Shown here in pieces: positions 1-8,395 of a stretch of 64,000 nt of DNA. This DNA is from DT-110 sp030148525 (lineage in GTDB: Bacteria > Bacteroidota > Bacteroidia > Chitinophagales > Saprospiraceae): NCBI GenBank assembly GCA_965227445.1, contig OZ245751.1:2108001-2172000 (forward strand). Reading direction: 5' to 3'. Numbering within the stretch: the stretch's first letter is position 1; each line of letters starts with the position of its first letter. A program made the translations under genes and the position numbers. Under the pieces are notes generated by a model. It ran no database searches, was not told where the DNA came from, and saw only the letters and a program-made list of their open reading frames with translations.

Positions 1-309
1 GTTAATACCCACCGCGAGGCCAACCCCTAAAATCGGAGCCATAAGCGGACTGATCAACATGGCGCCGATTATTACGGCCGGAGAGTTCAGGTCGAGCCCC
101 AGGGAGGCAATGAGGATGGAGCAGATTAGCAACCAGGCATTGGCACCCCGCATTCGCTTGCCGTTCTTAATAGCAATAATCGTACCTTCCCGGTCGAGCC
201 CTTCCTCCAGATTGATCAGATCGGCAAACCAGATTCGAATGGATTCAAATAGTTCCCGAATCAAAGCCGGAATAGAGCGGTTCTTTTGTTTGTTCGAAGG
301 CGTTTCCAT
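1..309 (-). CDS. DUF389 family membrane protein (N-terminal part, runs off the left edge)
   Basis: Translation of the minus strand from the ATG at 309 gives 103 residues with no stop before the window edge. A basic and acidic N-terminus with the stretch NLEEGLDREGTI is followed by KNGKRMRGANAWLLICS and a hydrophobic segment containing NSPAVIIGAMLISPLMAP. That last motif is characteristic of the DUF389 / TIGR00341 hydrophobic domain, a family of inner-membrane proteins of unknown function, usually of about 300-500 residues. Only 11 bases separate it from the upstream LolD-like gene on the same strand, so the two are probably co-transcribed. The family call is fairly sure; the function is unknown. 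Confidence 0.8.
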   Translation of the reverse strand, partial: METPSNKQKNRSIPALIRELFESIRIWFADLINLEEGLDREGTIIAIKNGKRMRGANAWLLICSILIASLGLDLNSPAVIIGAMLISPLMAPILGVGLAVGIN

Positions 310-320
310 AGGCCAATCTC

Positions 321-971
321 TTACAGCAGGCGACCATCCTCCATAGTGAGGGTGCGGTCACTCATGCTGGCCAATTCGGGATTATGGGTTACGATGACAA
401 AAGTCTGCTGGAAATCCTTGCGGAGATCAAAAAGTAGTTGGTGCAATTCCTTGGAAGAGGTGGAGTCGAGGTTCCCGCTGGGCTCGTCGGCAAACACCAC
501 ATCGGGCTTGTTCATTAGTGCCCGGGCTACGGCCACCCGCTGCTGCTCACCGCCCGAAAGCTGCGTTGGTTTATGCGTCAGGCGTTCTTCCAGACCGAGA
601 TAATCCAGTAATTCCTTTGCCCGTGATCGGGCTGCCGACTCCTTAGTGCCGGCAATGAAAGCGGGAATACACACATTTTCCAGAGCGGTAAATTCAGGCA
701 GCAAATGGTGAAATTGAAAAATGAATCCAATATGCTTATTGCGGAAAGCCGCCATTTTTTTGGTGGATAAACCATTCAGTGACTGACCGTTGATACGCAC
801 TTCTCCGGCATCGGCCTGGTCCAGCGTACCAAGGATATGCAGGAGCGTACTCTTACCGGCCCCCGATCGCCCCACGATGGACACTATCTCGCCTGCCTCT
901 ATATTCAGGTCCACCCCCTTGAGCACCTGTAATTGCCCGTAAGATTTTGTCAGTCCGGTTGATTGAATCAC
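321..971 (-). CDS. lolD: LolD-type ABC transporter ATP-binding protein
   Basis: This is a 216-residue ATPase of the LolD/MacB group, which energises release of outer-membrane lipoproteins from the inner membrane (LolCDE) or related export. It has a Walker A GRSGAGKST near residue 34, a Q-loop at FQFHHLLPEF near 86, the signature LSGGEQQRVAVARAL near 137, a Walker B VVFADEPSGN near 157 and an H-loop in VTHNPELA near 193. The length is normal for a stand-alone LolD. The start is GTG at 971; no in-frame ATG is close upstream. The start codon directly abuts an inverted repeat. It lies 11 bases upstream of the DUF389 gene. No LolC/E permease is visible here, so assignment to LolD rather than another MacB-class ATPase rests on sequence only. 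Confidence 0.85.
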   Translation of the reverse strand: MIQSTGLTKSYGQLQVLKGVDLNIEAGEIVSIVGRSGAGKSTLLHILGTLDQADAGEVRINGQSLNGLSTKKMAAFRNKHIGFIFQFHHLLPEFTALENVCIPAFIAGTKESAARSRAKELLDYLGLEERLTHKPTQLSGGEQQRVAVARALMNKPDVVFADEPSGNLDSTSSKELHQLLFDLRKDFQQTFVIVTHNPELASMSDRTLTMEDGRLL

Positions 972-994
972 GCGATCATTATTTTTTGATCGCG
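971..994. promoter_or_regulatory. Inverted repeat CGCGATCA-N8-TGATCGCG at the lolD start codon
   Basis: CGCGATCA at 971-978 and TGATCGCG at 987-994 form a perfect 8-bp stem with an 8-base A/T loop. The last base of the repeat overlaps the GTG start codon on the minus strand. It could be an operator for a dimeric regulator, or an RNA hairpin that hides the translation start. The symmetry is seen; the role is inferred. Confidence 0.45.
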
Positions 995-1006
995 TAAGAT
1001 AATTAA

Positions 1007-1073
1007 CAGGTTTGAGGTTTGAGGTATGAGGTGTGAGGTTTTACCTCATCATACCACCTCAAACCCCAAACCT
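1007..1073. repeat. Word repeat of the GGTTTGAGG family in inverted arrangement
   Basis: Four iterations of a GAGGTTT/GAGGTGT word are followed after a short loop by ACCTCATC...ACCTCAAACCCC, so the segment can fold into a hairpin. It lies upstream of lolD. Related copies occur at 1247-1281, 5181-5259, 18610-18707 and 48250-48412. The 972-1288 gap holds no gene that I can support. Confidence 0.7.
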
Positions 1074-1246
1074 TATTTCGTCTGTTTCTAATCCGTAATT
1101 CGCCACTCAACATAATCACCAAGTAATATTCCTGACCGCATTAGCTCCACAGCATAACAATACAAAGGGCAATTTTAAGCGAGCATATTTGTATTTCAAA
1201 TTGTCTTTCAAACAAGATTGGCAAGCGCGATCCAGAGGATCACGCA

Positions 1247-1281
1247 CCACCTCAAACCCCAAACCTCACACCTCAAACCTG
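1247..1281. repeat. Word repeat (ACCTCAAACC family) after the symporter stop codon
   Basis: Read in the direction of the symporter gene (minus strand) this is CAGGTTTGAGGTGTGAGG and further iterations, beginning about 8 bases after that gene's TAA stop at 1289-1291. It follows the same orientation rule as the other copies: G-rich on the strand of the gene that ends there. Confidence 0.65.
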
Positions 1282-1288
1282 ACAGGGG

Positions 1289-3025
1289 TTACCAAAAACT
1301 TCCTACAATCACTGCCGTCAGGATCAACAGCAGGATGGCCAGGATACGGTAGTTTTTATACCAGGGAAGGCCTTTCATTTCGCGCGTTTCCTGGTGGAAC
1401 AGTTCCTTGCGGTAAGTGTATTCCTCCACCTTGTCGACAGGCGGTGGGGCGGTGGCCAGGCTCACCACGATATGAACCGTCATACACATAGCAAAAAGGA
1501 TGGCTGCCATACCCAGGAAGTGGATCTCATTCAGGGCCGGGAAGAGTCCGAATATTTGCGAAAGCAGCAGCGTTACCGCAAAAACAAACCCGAACAGGAG
1601 GCTTACGATAGAGCCCGTACCGTTGGCCCGCTTCCAGAACAGGCCGAGGATGAAGGTCGCAACGGCCGGTGGTGCGGTATAGCTGATTACCAGCTGCAGG
1701 TACTGCCAGAGGGAGTCACTCACCCGCTCGATAAAGGGAACCCAGGCGGAGGCCAGCACCACCAGTACCAGGGTCGTGATTTGACCGGCGCGTACCAATT
1801 GCTTGCTGGTCAGGTTGGGGTTGATGGTGCGGGTAAAGTCCATGGTAACCAGGGTGGAGGCCGAGTTAAAGGTGGCCGATACCGATGACATCATTGCCGC
1901 CAGAAGTCCGGCTACTACCAGGCCCAGTATGCCTTTCGGCAAAAGCTGGAACAGCAAGACCGGATAGGTCAGGTTGGGACAGTTCGCGAGGTCGTCGCAG
2001 GGAACCCGGGTGTCACCCTCGGGAATCATATAGTTAAGTCCCGTGATATCCAGATCATTGAACAGCAGCAGTGCCAATACACCGGGAACGACCATGATGA
2101 AAATGACCGGGAGCTTCAGGAAGCCGGCGAAGAGCGCCCCCCAGCGACCGTGGTTCAGGTCTTTGGCGCCCAGGACCCGCTGTACCATAAATTGATTATT
2201 GGCCCAGAAGTAAAAGCCCAGCAGGGGTACACCACAAAGCAATGTCCACCAGGGCATGAATTCATCGTTGGCCGGTCGCACCAGACTGAAGGCCTCCTCG
2301 GCGTTGCTCGGCGCGTATTCACCCGCCGCTTTCATTTGTTCCACGGCCGTTACCTGCCCTTCCTGCAGCATATTGGTCAGTCCGGCCATCATATCGCCCC
2401 AGCCGCCGCCGAGCTGGTCGAAAGCAAAGTAGGTCAGCAGGCAAGAACCGATGATCAGCAGGACTGCCTGGATGACCTCCGTTTGTACCACTGAGTTCAA
2501 ACCACCGGGAATGGTGTAGGCCGCCGCTGCTACTGCCAGCAGGATAATTATGTACACCGAATCCACCTCGGGGAAGATCAATTGCAACACAATATTACCT
2601 ACGTACAAACCGGCGGCAGTATCCACGAGAATGTTGCCGATGATGGTGATGAAGGAAAAGTAATAACGCGAGCGGCTGTCGTAGCGTCGTTCCAGGAATT
2701 CGGGCATGGTATATACCCCGGACTTAAGGTAGAATGGCAGGAAAAAGATGGAGAAAAAGATCAGAACAACTACCGCAAACCACTCGTAGTTGTAGACGTG
2801 GATGTTGGTCTTGTAAGCATCGCCCGCAAGGCCCACCAGGGTCGAACTGGATATATTTGCCGCAAACAGGGCAATACCTACGATAGGCCAGGTCATGGTG
2901 CGACCTCCCAGGAAATAATCTTCGGAATCGGAACGCTTGGCGTGGTACAAGCCGTAGGCGATAATCAATACCGCATAACCGACCATAATGATAATGTCGA
3001 GCGCACTGAGTTGAAAGCTGTCCAT
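1289..3025 (-). CDS. Sodium:solute symporter (SSS family, SGLT-like)
   Basis: This 578-residue protein is a secondary transporter of the SSS family with about 14 membrane segments, importing a sugar or similar solute with Na+. Family marks include the N-terminal YFLGGRTMTWPIVGIALFAA, the following NISSSTLVGLAGDAY, the EFLERRYDSRSRYY segment, AYTIPGGLNSVVQTEVIQA near residue 170, and the later GLLAAMMSSVSATFNSASTL near 380. The length matches vSGLT-type members. The substrate cannot be read from sequence; a sugar fits the nearby glucan locus but is an inference. The ATG at 3025 is 16 bases from a 163-bp hairpin element, and a minus-strand terminator lies further upstream, so its expression may involve a structured leader. 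Confidence 0.88.
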   Translation of the reverse strand: MDSFQLSALDIIIMVGYAVLIIAYGLYHAKRSDSEDYFLGGRTMTWPIVGIALFAANISSSTLVGLAGDAYKTNIHVYNYEWFAVVVLIFFSIFFLPFYLKSGVYTMPEFLERRYDSRSRYYFSFITIIGNILVDTAAGLYVGNIVLQLIFPEVDSVYIIILLAVAAAAYTIPGGLNSVVQTEVIQAVLLIIGSCLLTYFAFDQLGGGWGDMMAGLTNMLQEGQVTAVEQMKAAGEYAPSNAEEAFSLVRPANDEFMPWWTLLCGVPLLGFYFWANNQFMVQRVLGAKDLNHGRWGALFAGFLKLPVIFIMVVPGVLALLLFNDLDITGLNYMIPEGDTRVPCDDLANCPNLTYPVLLFQLLPKGILGLVVAGLLAAMMSSVSATFNSASTLVTMDFTRTINPNLTSKQLVRAGQITTLVLVVLASAWVPFIERVSDSLWQYLQLVISYTAPPAVATFILGLFWKRANGTGSIVSLLFGFVFAVTLLLSQIFGLFPALNEIHFLGMAAILFAMCMTVHIVVSLATAPPPVDKVEEYTYRKELFHQETREMKGLPWYKNYRILAILLLILTAVIVGSFW

Positions 3026-3041
3026 TTCGATTTCTTAGTTG

Positions 3042-3204
3042 AGAAGCTGTTTTAATTTAATCTTTCGATTTTGTTAGGCTCCTTTTGCGGCTACTTTTCG
3101 TTGCCAAAATCCTCATTTAGCGCTGCTAAACTCCGGTTTTGGCGCCTCAATTAGCCACAAAATGAGCTCTAACAATTTTCAAAAACCAAATTAAAACAGC
3201 TTCT
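3042..3204. repeat. 163-bp inverted-repeat element A
   Basis: The ends AGAAGCTGTTTTAATTT (3042) and AAATTAAAACAGCTTCT (ending 3204) are perfect inverted repeats, and imperfect complementarity continues through the whole element. The centre contains CCAAAA, an internal loop, then TTTAGC-GCT-GCTAAA, a second loop half and TTTTGG. It starts 16 bases upstream of the symporter ATG. An element of identical length and identical folded plan, but different sequence, lies at 44481-44643. It codes for no protein I can support. It may be a MITE-like or structured RNA element. Confidence 0.75.
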
Positions 3205-3346
3205 GAGTGTTCTTGCCAATATAGAGCATGCCATCCTGCGGGCAGGATGGTGTTTACTTGGATTTCAGAAACTCAGCGTCAAAAAATCGATGGGATTACC
3301 GCCAAAATAAGCAAATCATTGACTTACCCAAGCGTCTGCGACGGGC

Positions 3347-3382
3347 AAAAAAAGAGCGAACACTTAAGTAGTGGTTCGCTCT
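3347..3382 (-). terminator. Intrinsic terminator on the minus strand (attenuator or small-RNA end)
   Basis: On the minus strand AGAGCGAAC (3382-3374) pairs with GTTCGCTCT (3361-3353) and is followed by a run of seven T (3353-3347). No protein gene lies immediately upstream on this strand: the next gene, photolyase, is divergent. It could therefore end a short RNA started near 3490, or act as an attenuator in a long leader of the symporter gene at 3025. Confidence 0.6.
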
Positions 3383-3654
3383 TGTAAGAAATCACCCGAC
3401 TGTTATTATGAAGGATCTAAAAAAGCTTCCTTAACGTTTTCCCGGAGGAAAACTGTTTGTTAAAGAATGTTAATTAATCCTTAACAAAAGCTAATATAGA
3501 AGATTTTTCAGGACTCCGCCTAAAAATTTCTTGAAAAATTGCACTCCTGGGTAATAATTGCCCAGGCTGGCAAGCATACAAAGCATTCTTTGGTAAAGTA
3601 TCTGTTGAACAATCTGAGTCATCCGTGGTTTGTCAAGCGAACGAATATCCCGCT

Positions 3655-5190
3655 ATGGCAAAAACACTGCGCCTCATCCTCGGCGACCAACTCAATCATC
3701 AACACTCCTGGTTTGAAAAACCTGATGATCAGGTACAATACCTGCTCGTTGAATCCCGATCAGAAACCGATTACGTGCGCCACCATATCCAGAAGGTCGT
3801 CGGTTTCTTTCTCGCCATGCGTCACTTTCGCGATTGGTTGGAGGAGCAGGGTCACCAGGTCATCTACCTCACGCTGTATGATGATGACAACCAGGGCAGT
3901 ATAGTAGAAAATCTAAAGCACCGAATCGCCGATTACGATCGCTTCGAGTATATGCTCCCCGACGAATACCGCCTCGACCAAGCCCTGTCTGATTTTTGCG
4001 AAAGCATAGAACAAGAAACTGCCGTAGTCGACTCCGAGCACTTTCTGGTACCCCGCATGGCCGTTGCCGAACAGTTTGAAGGTAAAAAGCAGTTCCTGCT
4101 GGAAACCTTTTACCGAAAGGTGCGCAAAGACTACGACCTGATGATGGAAAGCGACGGAAAAACACCCCTCACCGGGCGCTGGAATTACGATCAGGAAAAC
4201 CGTAAAAAGCTGCCTAAGAAACAGGAGATCCCGGAAGCCCTGCACTTTGATCGCGATGTGTCGGACCTGGTGAGTATGATCAATGACCAGGGCGTGAAAA
4301 CTATTGGTCGGATCGACGAAAAGCACTTTTCCTGGCCGGTGACGCGGAAGGATGCGCTGGAGACGCTGGATCATTTTCTGGAGCACCGACTGCATCTGTT
4401 TGGGACCTATCAGGATGCCATGTCGGAAAGGCACTACCTGCTTTTCCACTCCAAGGTGTCCTTTGCCCTGAATGCGAAGATGCTGCATCCCCTGGAGGTA
4501 GTGCAGGCAGTGATCGATCACTGGGAAAAAAATCAGGATGATATCGACATCGCCCAGGTCGAAGGCTATGTGCGGCAGATCATCGGCTGGCGCGAATACA
4601 TGCGTGGGATCTACTGGGCGAAGATGCCGGGCTACGCCCGCAAGAACTTTTTTGGCCACCAGGCCAGTCTACCCGATTGGTACTGGACCGGCGATACCGA
4701 TATGCGGTGCCTCTCGCACGCAATCAATCAATCCCTGGATTATGCTTACGCCCACCACATTCAACGCCTGATGGTAACGGGCAACTTTGCGCTCCTCCTC
4801 GGGGTCCACCCCGACGAGGTCGACGAGTGGTACCTGGGCATATATATGGATGCCATCGAGTGGGTGGAGATCACCAACACCCGCGGCATGAGCCAGTTTG
4901 CCGACGGCGGCATTGTCGGGACCAAACCCTACGTGTCGAGCGCCAACTACATCCATAAGATGAGCCATTACTGTAAGGATTGCAAATACGACCGCAAGGC
5001 TAAACACGGCGAGGATGCCTGTCCATTTAACTCATTGTACTGGGATTTCTACGATCGCCATCGCGATAAATTGGGCAATAACCCCCGCATTTCCATGATG
5101 TATAATGTGCTCAACAAAATGGATGCCGACGAGCAAGAGAAAATGTTGAAGCACGCGCACGGGATCAAAAGCAACACAGACAGGTTATAG
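3655..5190 (+). CDS. Cryptochrome/photolyase-related protein of the iron-sulfur (FeS-BCP) type
   Basis: The 511-residue product belongs to the deoxyribodipyrimidine photolyase-related branch, whose characterised members such as PhrB repair (6-4) photoproducts with FAD, a lumazine-type antenna and a [4Fe-4S] cluster. The N-terminus KTLRLILGDQLN starts the antenna domain. Four Cys fit the cluster ligands: MRCLSHAINQ, then CKDC and DACPFNSLYW near the C-terminus. FAD-domain motifs RQIIGWREYMRGIYW and MSQFADGGIVGTKPYVSSA are present. The start is taken at ATG 3655 because the conserved fold begins there; an in-frame extension to 3625 is possible. The TAG stop lies inside one arm of a perfect 33-bp inverted repeat shared with the convergent regulator gene. 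Confidence 0.9.
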   Translation: MAKTLRLILGDQLNHQHSWFEKPDDQVQYLLVESRSETDYVRHHIQKVVGFFLAMRHFRDWLEEQGHQVIYLTLYDDDNQGSIVENLKHRIADYDRFEYMLPDEYRLDQALSDFCESIEQETAVVDSEHFLVPRMAVAEQFEGKKQFLLETFYRKVRKDYDLMMESDGKTPLTGRWNYDQENRKKLPKKQEIPEALHFDRDVSDLVSMINDQGVKTIGRIDEKHFSWPVTRKDALETLDHFLEHRLHLFGTYQDAMSERHYLLFHSKVSFALNAKMLHPLEVVQAVIDHWEKNQDDIDIAQVEGYVRQIIGWREYMRGIYWAKMPGYARKNFFGHQASLPDWYWTGDTDMRCLSHAINQSLDYAYAHHIQRLMVTGNFALLLGVHPDEVDEWYLGIYMDAIEWVEITNTRGMSQFADGGIVGTKPYVSSANYIHKMSHYCKDCKYDRKAKHGEDACPFNSLYWDFYDRHRDKLGNNPRISMMYNVLNKMDADEQEKMLKHAHGIKSNTDRL

Positions 5191-5259
5191 GTGTGAGGTG
5201 TGAGGTGTGAGGTCAGGTTCCAGGTTACCTCACACCTCACACCTCACACCTATAACCTG
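5181..5259. repeat. Perfect 33-bp inverted repeat spanning the photolyase stop codon
   Basis: The arms 5181-5213 and 5227-5259 are exact reverse complements with a 13-base spacer. Each arm is CAGGTTATA followed by three GGTGTGA-type iterations. The photolyase stop TAG (5188-5190) is within the left arm, so the repeat encodes the last codons of that gene. It lies between convergent genes and would form a very stable RNA hairpin in either transcript. Confidence 0.9.
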
Positions 5260-5270
5260 ATTATTAAGTC

Positions 5271-5307
5271 CTTAATTAAAAATTAAACACTAAAAATTAA
5301 AAACTCC
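5271..5307. repeat. A/T word repeat, identical 37-bp copy at 18575-18611
   Basis: The 37 bases from CTTAATTAAAAATT to AAAAACTCC occur again without change at 18575-18611. They belong to a family of TTAAAAATTAAA words seen after several other genes. The rest of 5308-5390 contains no recognisable gene. Confidence 0.8.
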
Positions 5308-5394
5308 GCACACCCCTAACCTTCCCTGCCCGCCTAAGCCCGCTTTGCCCGCTGGAGCCTTGGCGAAAGCGAGAAAGGGTGAAGGAGGGAAACC

Positions 5395-8277
5395 TCAAAC
5401 CTGATTAATAAATTCCGTCAAATTCTCATTCGTATCCAGGTCGAGCTTTTTGCGCAGGCGGTAGCGGCTGATTTCCACTCCGCGGACGCTGATGTTCATC
5501 AGGGGGGCGATCTCTTTGGTCGTAAGGTTCATGCGCAGATAAGCACATAGCTGATGGTCTTTGGGAGTGAGATCGGGGAACCGTTCGCGCAGTCGCTTGA
5601 AGAAATCCTCGTGGACCTGATCGAAGTGTTGAAAAAACTGCTCCCAGTCCTGATCCAGTTGAGAATCGTCGCGCAATAAGGTCTGGATGCGCTTCACAGA
5701 TTGACGCAAATCGGGGTTTTGGGCTTTCTTGCGGATCTTTCCGAATTCCTGTTCCAGCTGATGGATCAACTCCTTTTTTTGTAGTAAGTGCATCGTTGTG
5801 GATGCCAGCTCCGCATTTTTATGGGCCACCTCGGTTTGTAATTTTTCTTGTTGCAGCTGATCGATGGTCTTTTGCGTTTCCCGTGCTTTTTGCCGGTGCA
5901 TGGCATCGAGTTCATCGCGTTCGGTAAGGATTTTCTCTTTTTCCCGTTCGTAACGACGCCTCGGCACCAGAATCAATCCCAGGAGAATGAGGATGATCAT
6001 AGCCAGATAGCTCAGGTAAGCAATGCGGGTGGCGTACCAGGGCGGCTGAATAGTAAACGAGTAAGTGTCCTGGCCTCCCAATACGTCAGCAACCTTTGCT
6101 TCCACCTGAAATACATAATCGCCCGGAGAGAGGTTGGTGTACTCCCGGACAGTTGTTTCCGACCAATCAGACCATTCTTCGTCCAGACCTTCCAGGCGAT
6201 AGCGAAATACGACATCTTTATTAGTATTGAAGTGGGTTGCCCCAAAGCGGAATCGGAAGGCGTTTTCACCTGGACGCAAAACAGCAGGCTTCGGTTCCTG
6301 TACGCTGTAACCGCCGAATAACAGGCTATCAGAAGAAATGATAAGTTCGACCTGTTCGATAAGGGTTTGGAATACCATGGACTGTTCCAACTGGTTAAGT
6401 TCCACGTGCATAAAGCCGTTTTCCAGGCCAAAGTATACATCACCGCCACCGGTCGGGTAAACTGACTCAAAACCGGCGACCAGCCGGTTGCGCAAGCCGG
6501 GAAGAATAGTCTTTTGTATTTTTTTTTCCAGCCCCAGGTCTTCAACTTGGAGGAACCCCACTTCCGTGCTGGTTATATACCAAATTTGCGAGTCATTCTG
6601 TCGCAAGCGCAATACCTCCTGTCCCGGACCAATCAGGCTATCGAGTAACGTATAGCGCGTAAATTGATCCTGCTTGGGGTCATAGCGAAAAACGCCTTGG
6701 GGTGTCGCCGCTACGATTTCCCCTTCAATGGTAAACACAAAGTTGTTCGACAAATCAGGTAACCCATCACTTTGGGTATATGTCTTGACGCTGACTTCCG
6801 AAAGTGTGGCATCGGGCCGCAGGCGAAAGACTCCACGGTAAGGATGGGATACCCAAATGTCTCCCTGCTGATCGACCTCTACAAAACGACTCGATTCAGT
6901 GAATCCCCCGAGGGTGTGGCTGTACTGCCATTGGTCTCCGTTTTTTTGGAAGAGGCTTACGCCGGAATAATTGCCGGAAACCATCGTATTTGGCTTCTTT
7001 GGGTAGTTGCGGAAAGTCCAGTTTCCAAAACCGGGATTCAGCTTGCGTGACTGGTTATCGTTTATTCGAAAAGCGCCGGCATTATGTCCCATGAACAGAT
7101 CCTGAGCAATGGTATCTAATCCCCATACTTGTCCCCGGGTGCCGGCTACCAGCGAAAAATCAGGATTTTCGGCAGACCAGGTGAACAGCCCGTTGGTGGT
7201 GCCGGCATACCACTTATCGGCGGATTCTATGATTGCGTATCCCGATCCCATCAATTCGCCATCAGGCTGAAGCAGGGTGTAGGGTTGCTGAATGGGGACC
7301 AGATCGATACCATTGTCGAGTCCCAGCCAAAGGTTTCCATTCTGGTCGAGGTGCATGGCATAAATCGTGTTGTTTTGCAGGCCGGATGTATTATCGATAT
7401 GCGAAAGAGCCCTGCTTTCAGGGTCGAAAATAAACAGACCGGAAAAGAAGGACCCGAAGGCCAATCGTCCGTCGGGTAACCACAGGGAGCTCAATATCTG
7501 GTGATCAGCCAGGCTACCCAGCACCTCCGGGAACCAGGGGGAAACTTCGCCCCCGGACAGCCGGTAAATGCCCATTTTATTTGTTACCAGCAGGTAGTCG
7601 TCCTGCCCAAGGGGATGCATGGACATGAGGGTGGCCTCATTCGGGAATCCACTTAATGCCTGGGGAAGCCATTGCTGGCCATCAAAAAGAAAGACCCCCT
7701 GGTCTTCCAGTTGAATCCACTGCCGGCCACGACACTGGCCCAGGAAAAGTATGGGATTCGAGAACGTATCTACCTGTACGGTGTCACCGGTAAACCGGTA
7801 GATCCGGTTGGAGGCGCGAAAAAAAGCACCCTGATCGAGCGAAAAGGTGGCATCCCAAACGTCTTCAAAACGCCGATAGGCAACCGGGATTAATGGCTTC
7901 AGGGAGTTGTAGGTGAGTATGCCCCGTTCGTTTTGCTGGAAATACCCCAATTCATCCTGACCGCCGACGAATATCCGGAAGGGATAGGCTCCCAATACAA
8001 CTGATCGTACGATGGTGCCTTCGGGCAGTGGTCGCAGGGACCAGCGGGTACCGGTAAATGTGAGCAGGCCACTGTTGTTGGCAAAGTGGATCCTTCCCCG
8101 GTCGTCTTCAGCGATCTGCCAGCTTTGCGTCCCCGCCTGGTAGGTACTCTTGCCAAAAGATTGAACGAGCGGACGCCCCTGTGGAACATTTTGCGCCGTC
8201 AAATCCCCCGAAAAGAGTATTCCGAGGATGAGAAAGTGAATCCAGCCATTTTGGAACAAGATTTTACTCATATCCAT
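5395..8277 (-). CDS. Membrane-spanning LuxR-type sensor/regulator (propeller, Y_Y_Y, HTH)
   Basis: The 960-residue product has a signal peptide (residues about 1-28), then a long periplasmic part with two-component-regulator propeller repeats such as GNLWLGLDNGIDLVP near 310 and a Y_Y_Y (triple tyrosine) domain near 660-740 (FRYRLEGLDEEWSDW). One membrane helix follows (LAMIILILLGLILV), then a coiled coil and a C-terminal LuxR-type helix-turn-helix (LTTKEIAPLMNISVRGVEISR near 920). No histidine-kinase domain is present, so it is a one-protein sensor that binds DNA directly. It is divergent from the SusC gene and probably controls the glucan locus. The stop TGA lies in the word CAGGTTTGAGG. 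Domain calls are firm; the ligand is inferred. Confidence 0.88.
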   Translation of the reverse strand: MDMSKILFQNGWIHFLILGILFSGDLTAQNVPQGRPLVQSFGKSTYQAGTQSWQIAEDDRGRIHFANNSGLLTFTGTRWSLRPLPEGTIVRSVVLGAYPFRIFVGGQDELGYFQQNERGILTYNSLKPLIPVAYRRFEDVWDATFSLDQGAFFRASNRIYRFTGDTVQVDTFSNPILFLGQCRGRQWIQLEDQGVFLFDGQQWLPQALSGFPNEATLMSMHPLGQDDYLLVTNKMGIYRLSGGEVSPWFPEVLGSLADHQILSSLWLPDGRLAFGSFFSGLFIFDPESRALSHIDNTSGLQNNTIYAMHLDQNGNLWLGLDNGIDLVPIQQPYTLLQPDGELMGSGYAIIESADKWYAGTTNGLFTWSAENPDFSLVAGTRGQVWGLDTIAQDLFMGHNAGAFRINDNQSRKLNPGFGNWTFRNYPKKPNTMVSGNYSGVSLFQKNGDQWQYSHTLGGFTESSRFVEVDQQGDIWVSHPYRGVFRLRPDATLSEVSVKTYTQSDGLPDLSNNFVFTIEGEIVAATPQGVFRYDPKQDQFTRYTLLDSLIGPGQEVLRLRQNDSQIWYITSTEVGFLQVEDLGLEKKIQKTILPGLRNRLVAGFESVYPTGGGDVYFGLENGFMHVELNQLEQSMVFQTLIEQVELIISSDSLLFGGYSVQEPKPAVLRPGENAFRFRFGATHFNTNKDVVFRYRLEGLDEEWSDWSETTVREYTNLSPGDYVFQVEAKVADVLGGQDTYSFTIQPPWYATRIAYLSYLAMIILILLGLILVPRRRYEREKEKILTERDELDAMHRQKARETQKTIDQLQQEKLQTEVAHKNAELASTTMHLLQKKELIHQLEQEFGKIRKKAQNPDLRQSVKRIQTLLRDDSQLDQDWEQFFQHFDQVHEDFFKRLRERFPDLTPKDHQLCAYLRMNLTTKEIAPLMNISVRGVEISRYRLRKKLDLDTNENLTEFINQV

Positions 8278-8281
8278 GCCC

Positions 8282-8368
8282 TGATGTACTGATGATGTAG
8301 TGAATTATGTGCTAATGAGAAAGCAAAAGTAGTATTATTTAGAGTTGATGTACTCATGATGAGTGTGA
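8282..8368. promoter_or_regulatory. Direct repeats in the divergent sensor/SusC control region
   Basis: TGATGTACTGATGATGTAGTG starts at 8282 with variations of the same word, TGATGTACTCATGATGAGTG, at 8346. The copies are 64 bases apart in the same orientation. The first overlaps the leader of the sensor gene; the second ends about 28 bases upstream of the SusC -7 box. They are good candidates for binding sites of the divergent LuxR-type regulator. The repeat is seen, the function is inferred. Confidence 0.55.
8324..8331 (-). promoter_or_regulatory. Candidate -7 box of the sensor gene
   Basis: TACTTTTG on the minus strand matches the Bacteroidota -7 consensus TAnnTTTG. It would start transcription near 8317, leaving a leader of about 40 bases before the ATG at 8277 that contains direct repeat 1. 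No clear -33 box was seen. Confidence 0.5.
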
Positions 8369-8395
8369 AATATTCCTGATAGGCGACTTCGGGCT

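Noticed and set aside
3913..4659. 248-codon frame antisense to photolyase
   Set aside because: The sense strand encodes a complete iron-sulfur photolyase; the antisense frame has no motif.
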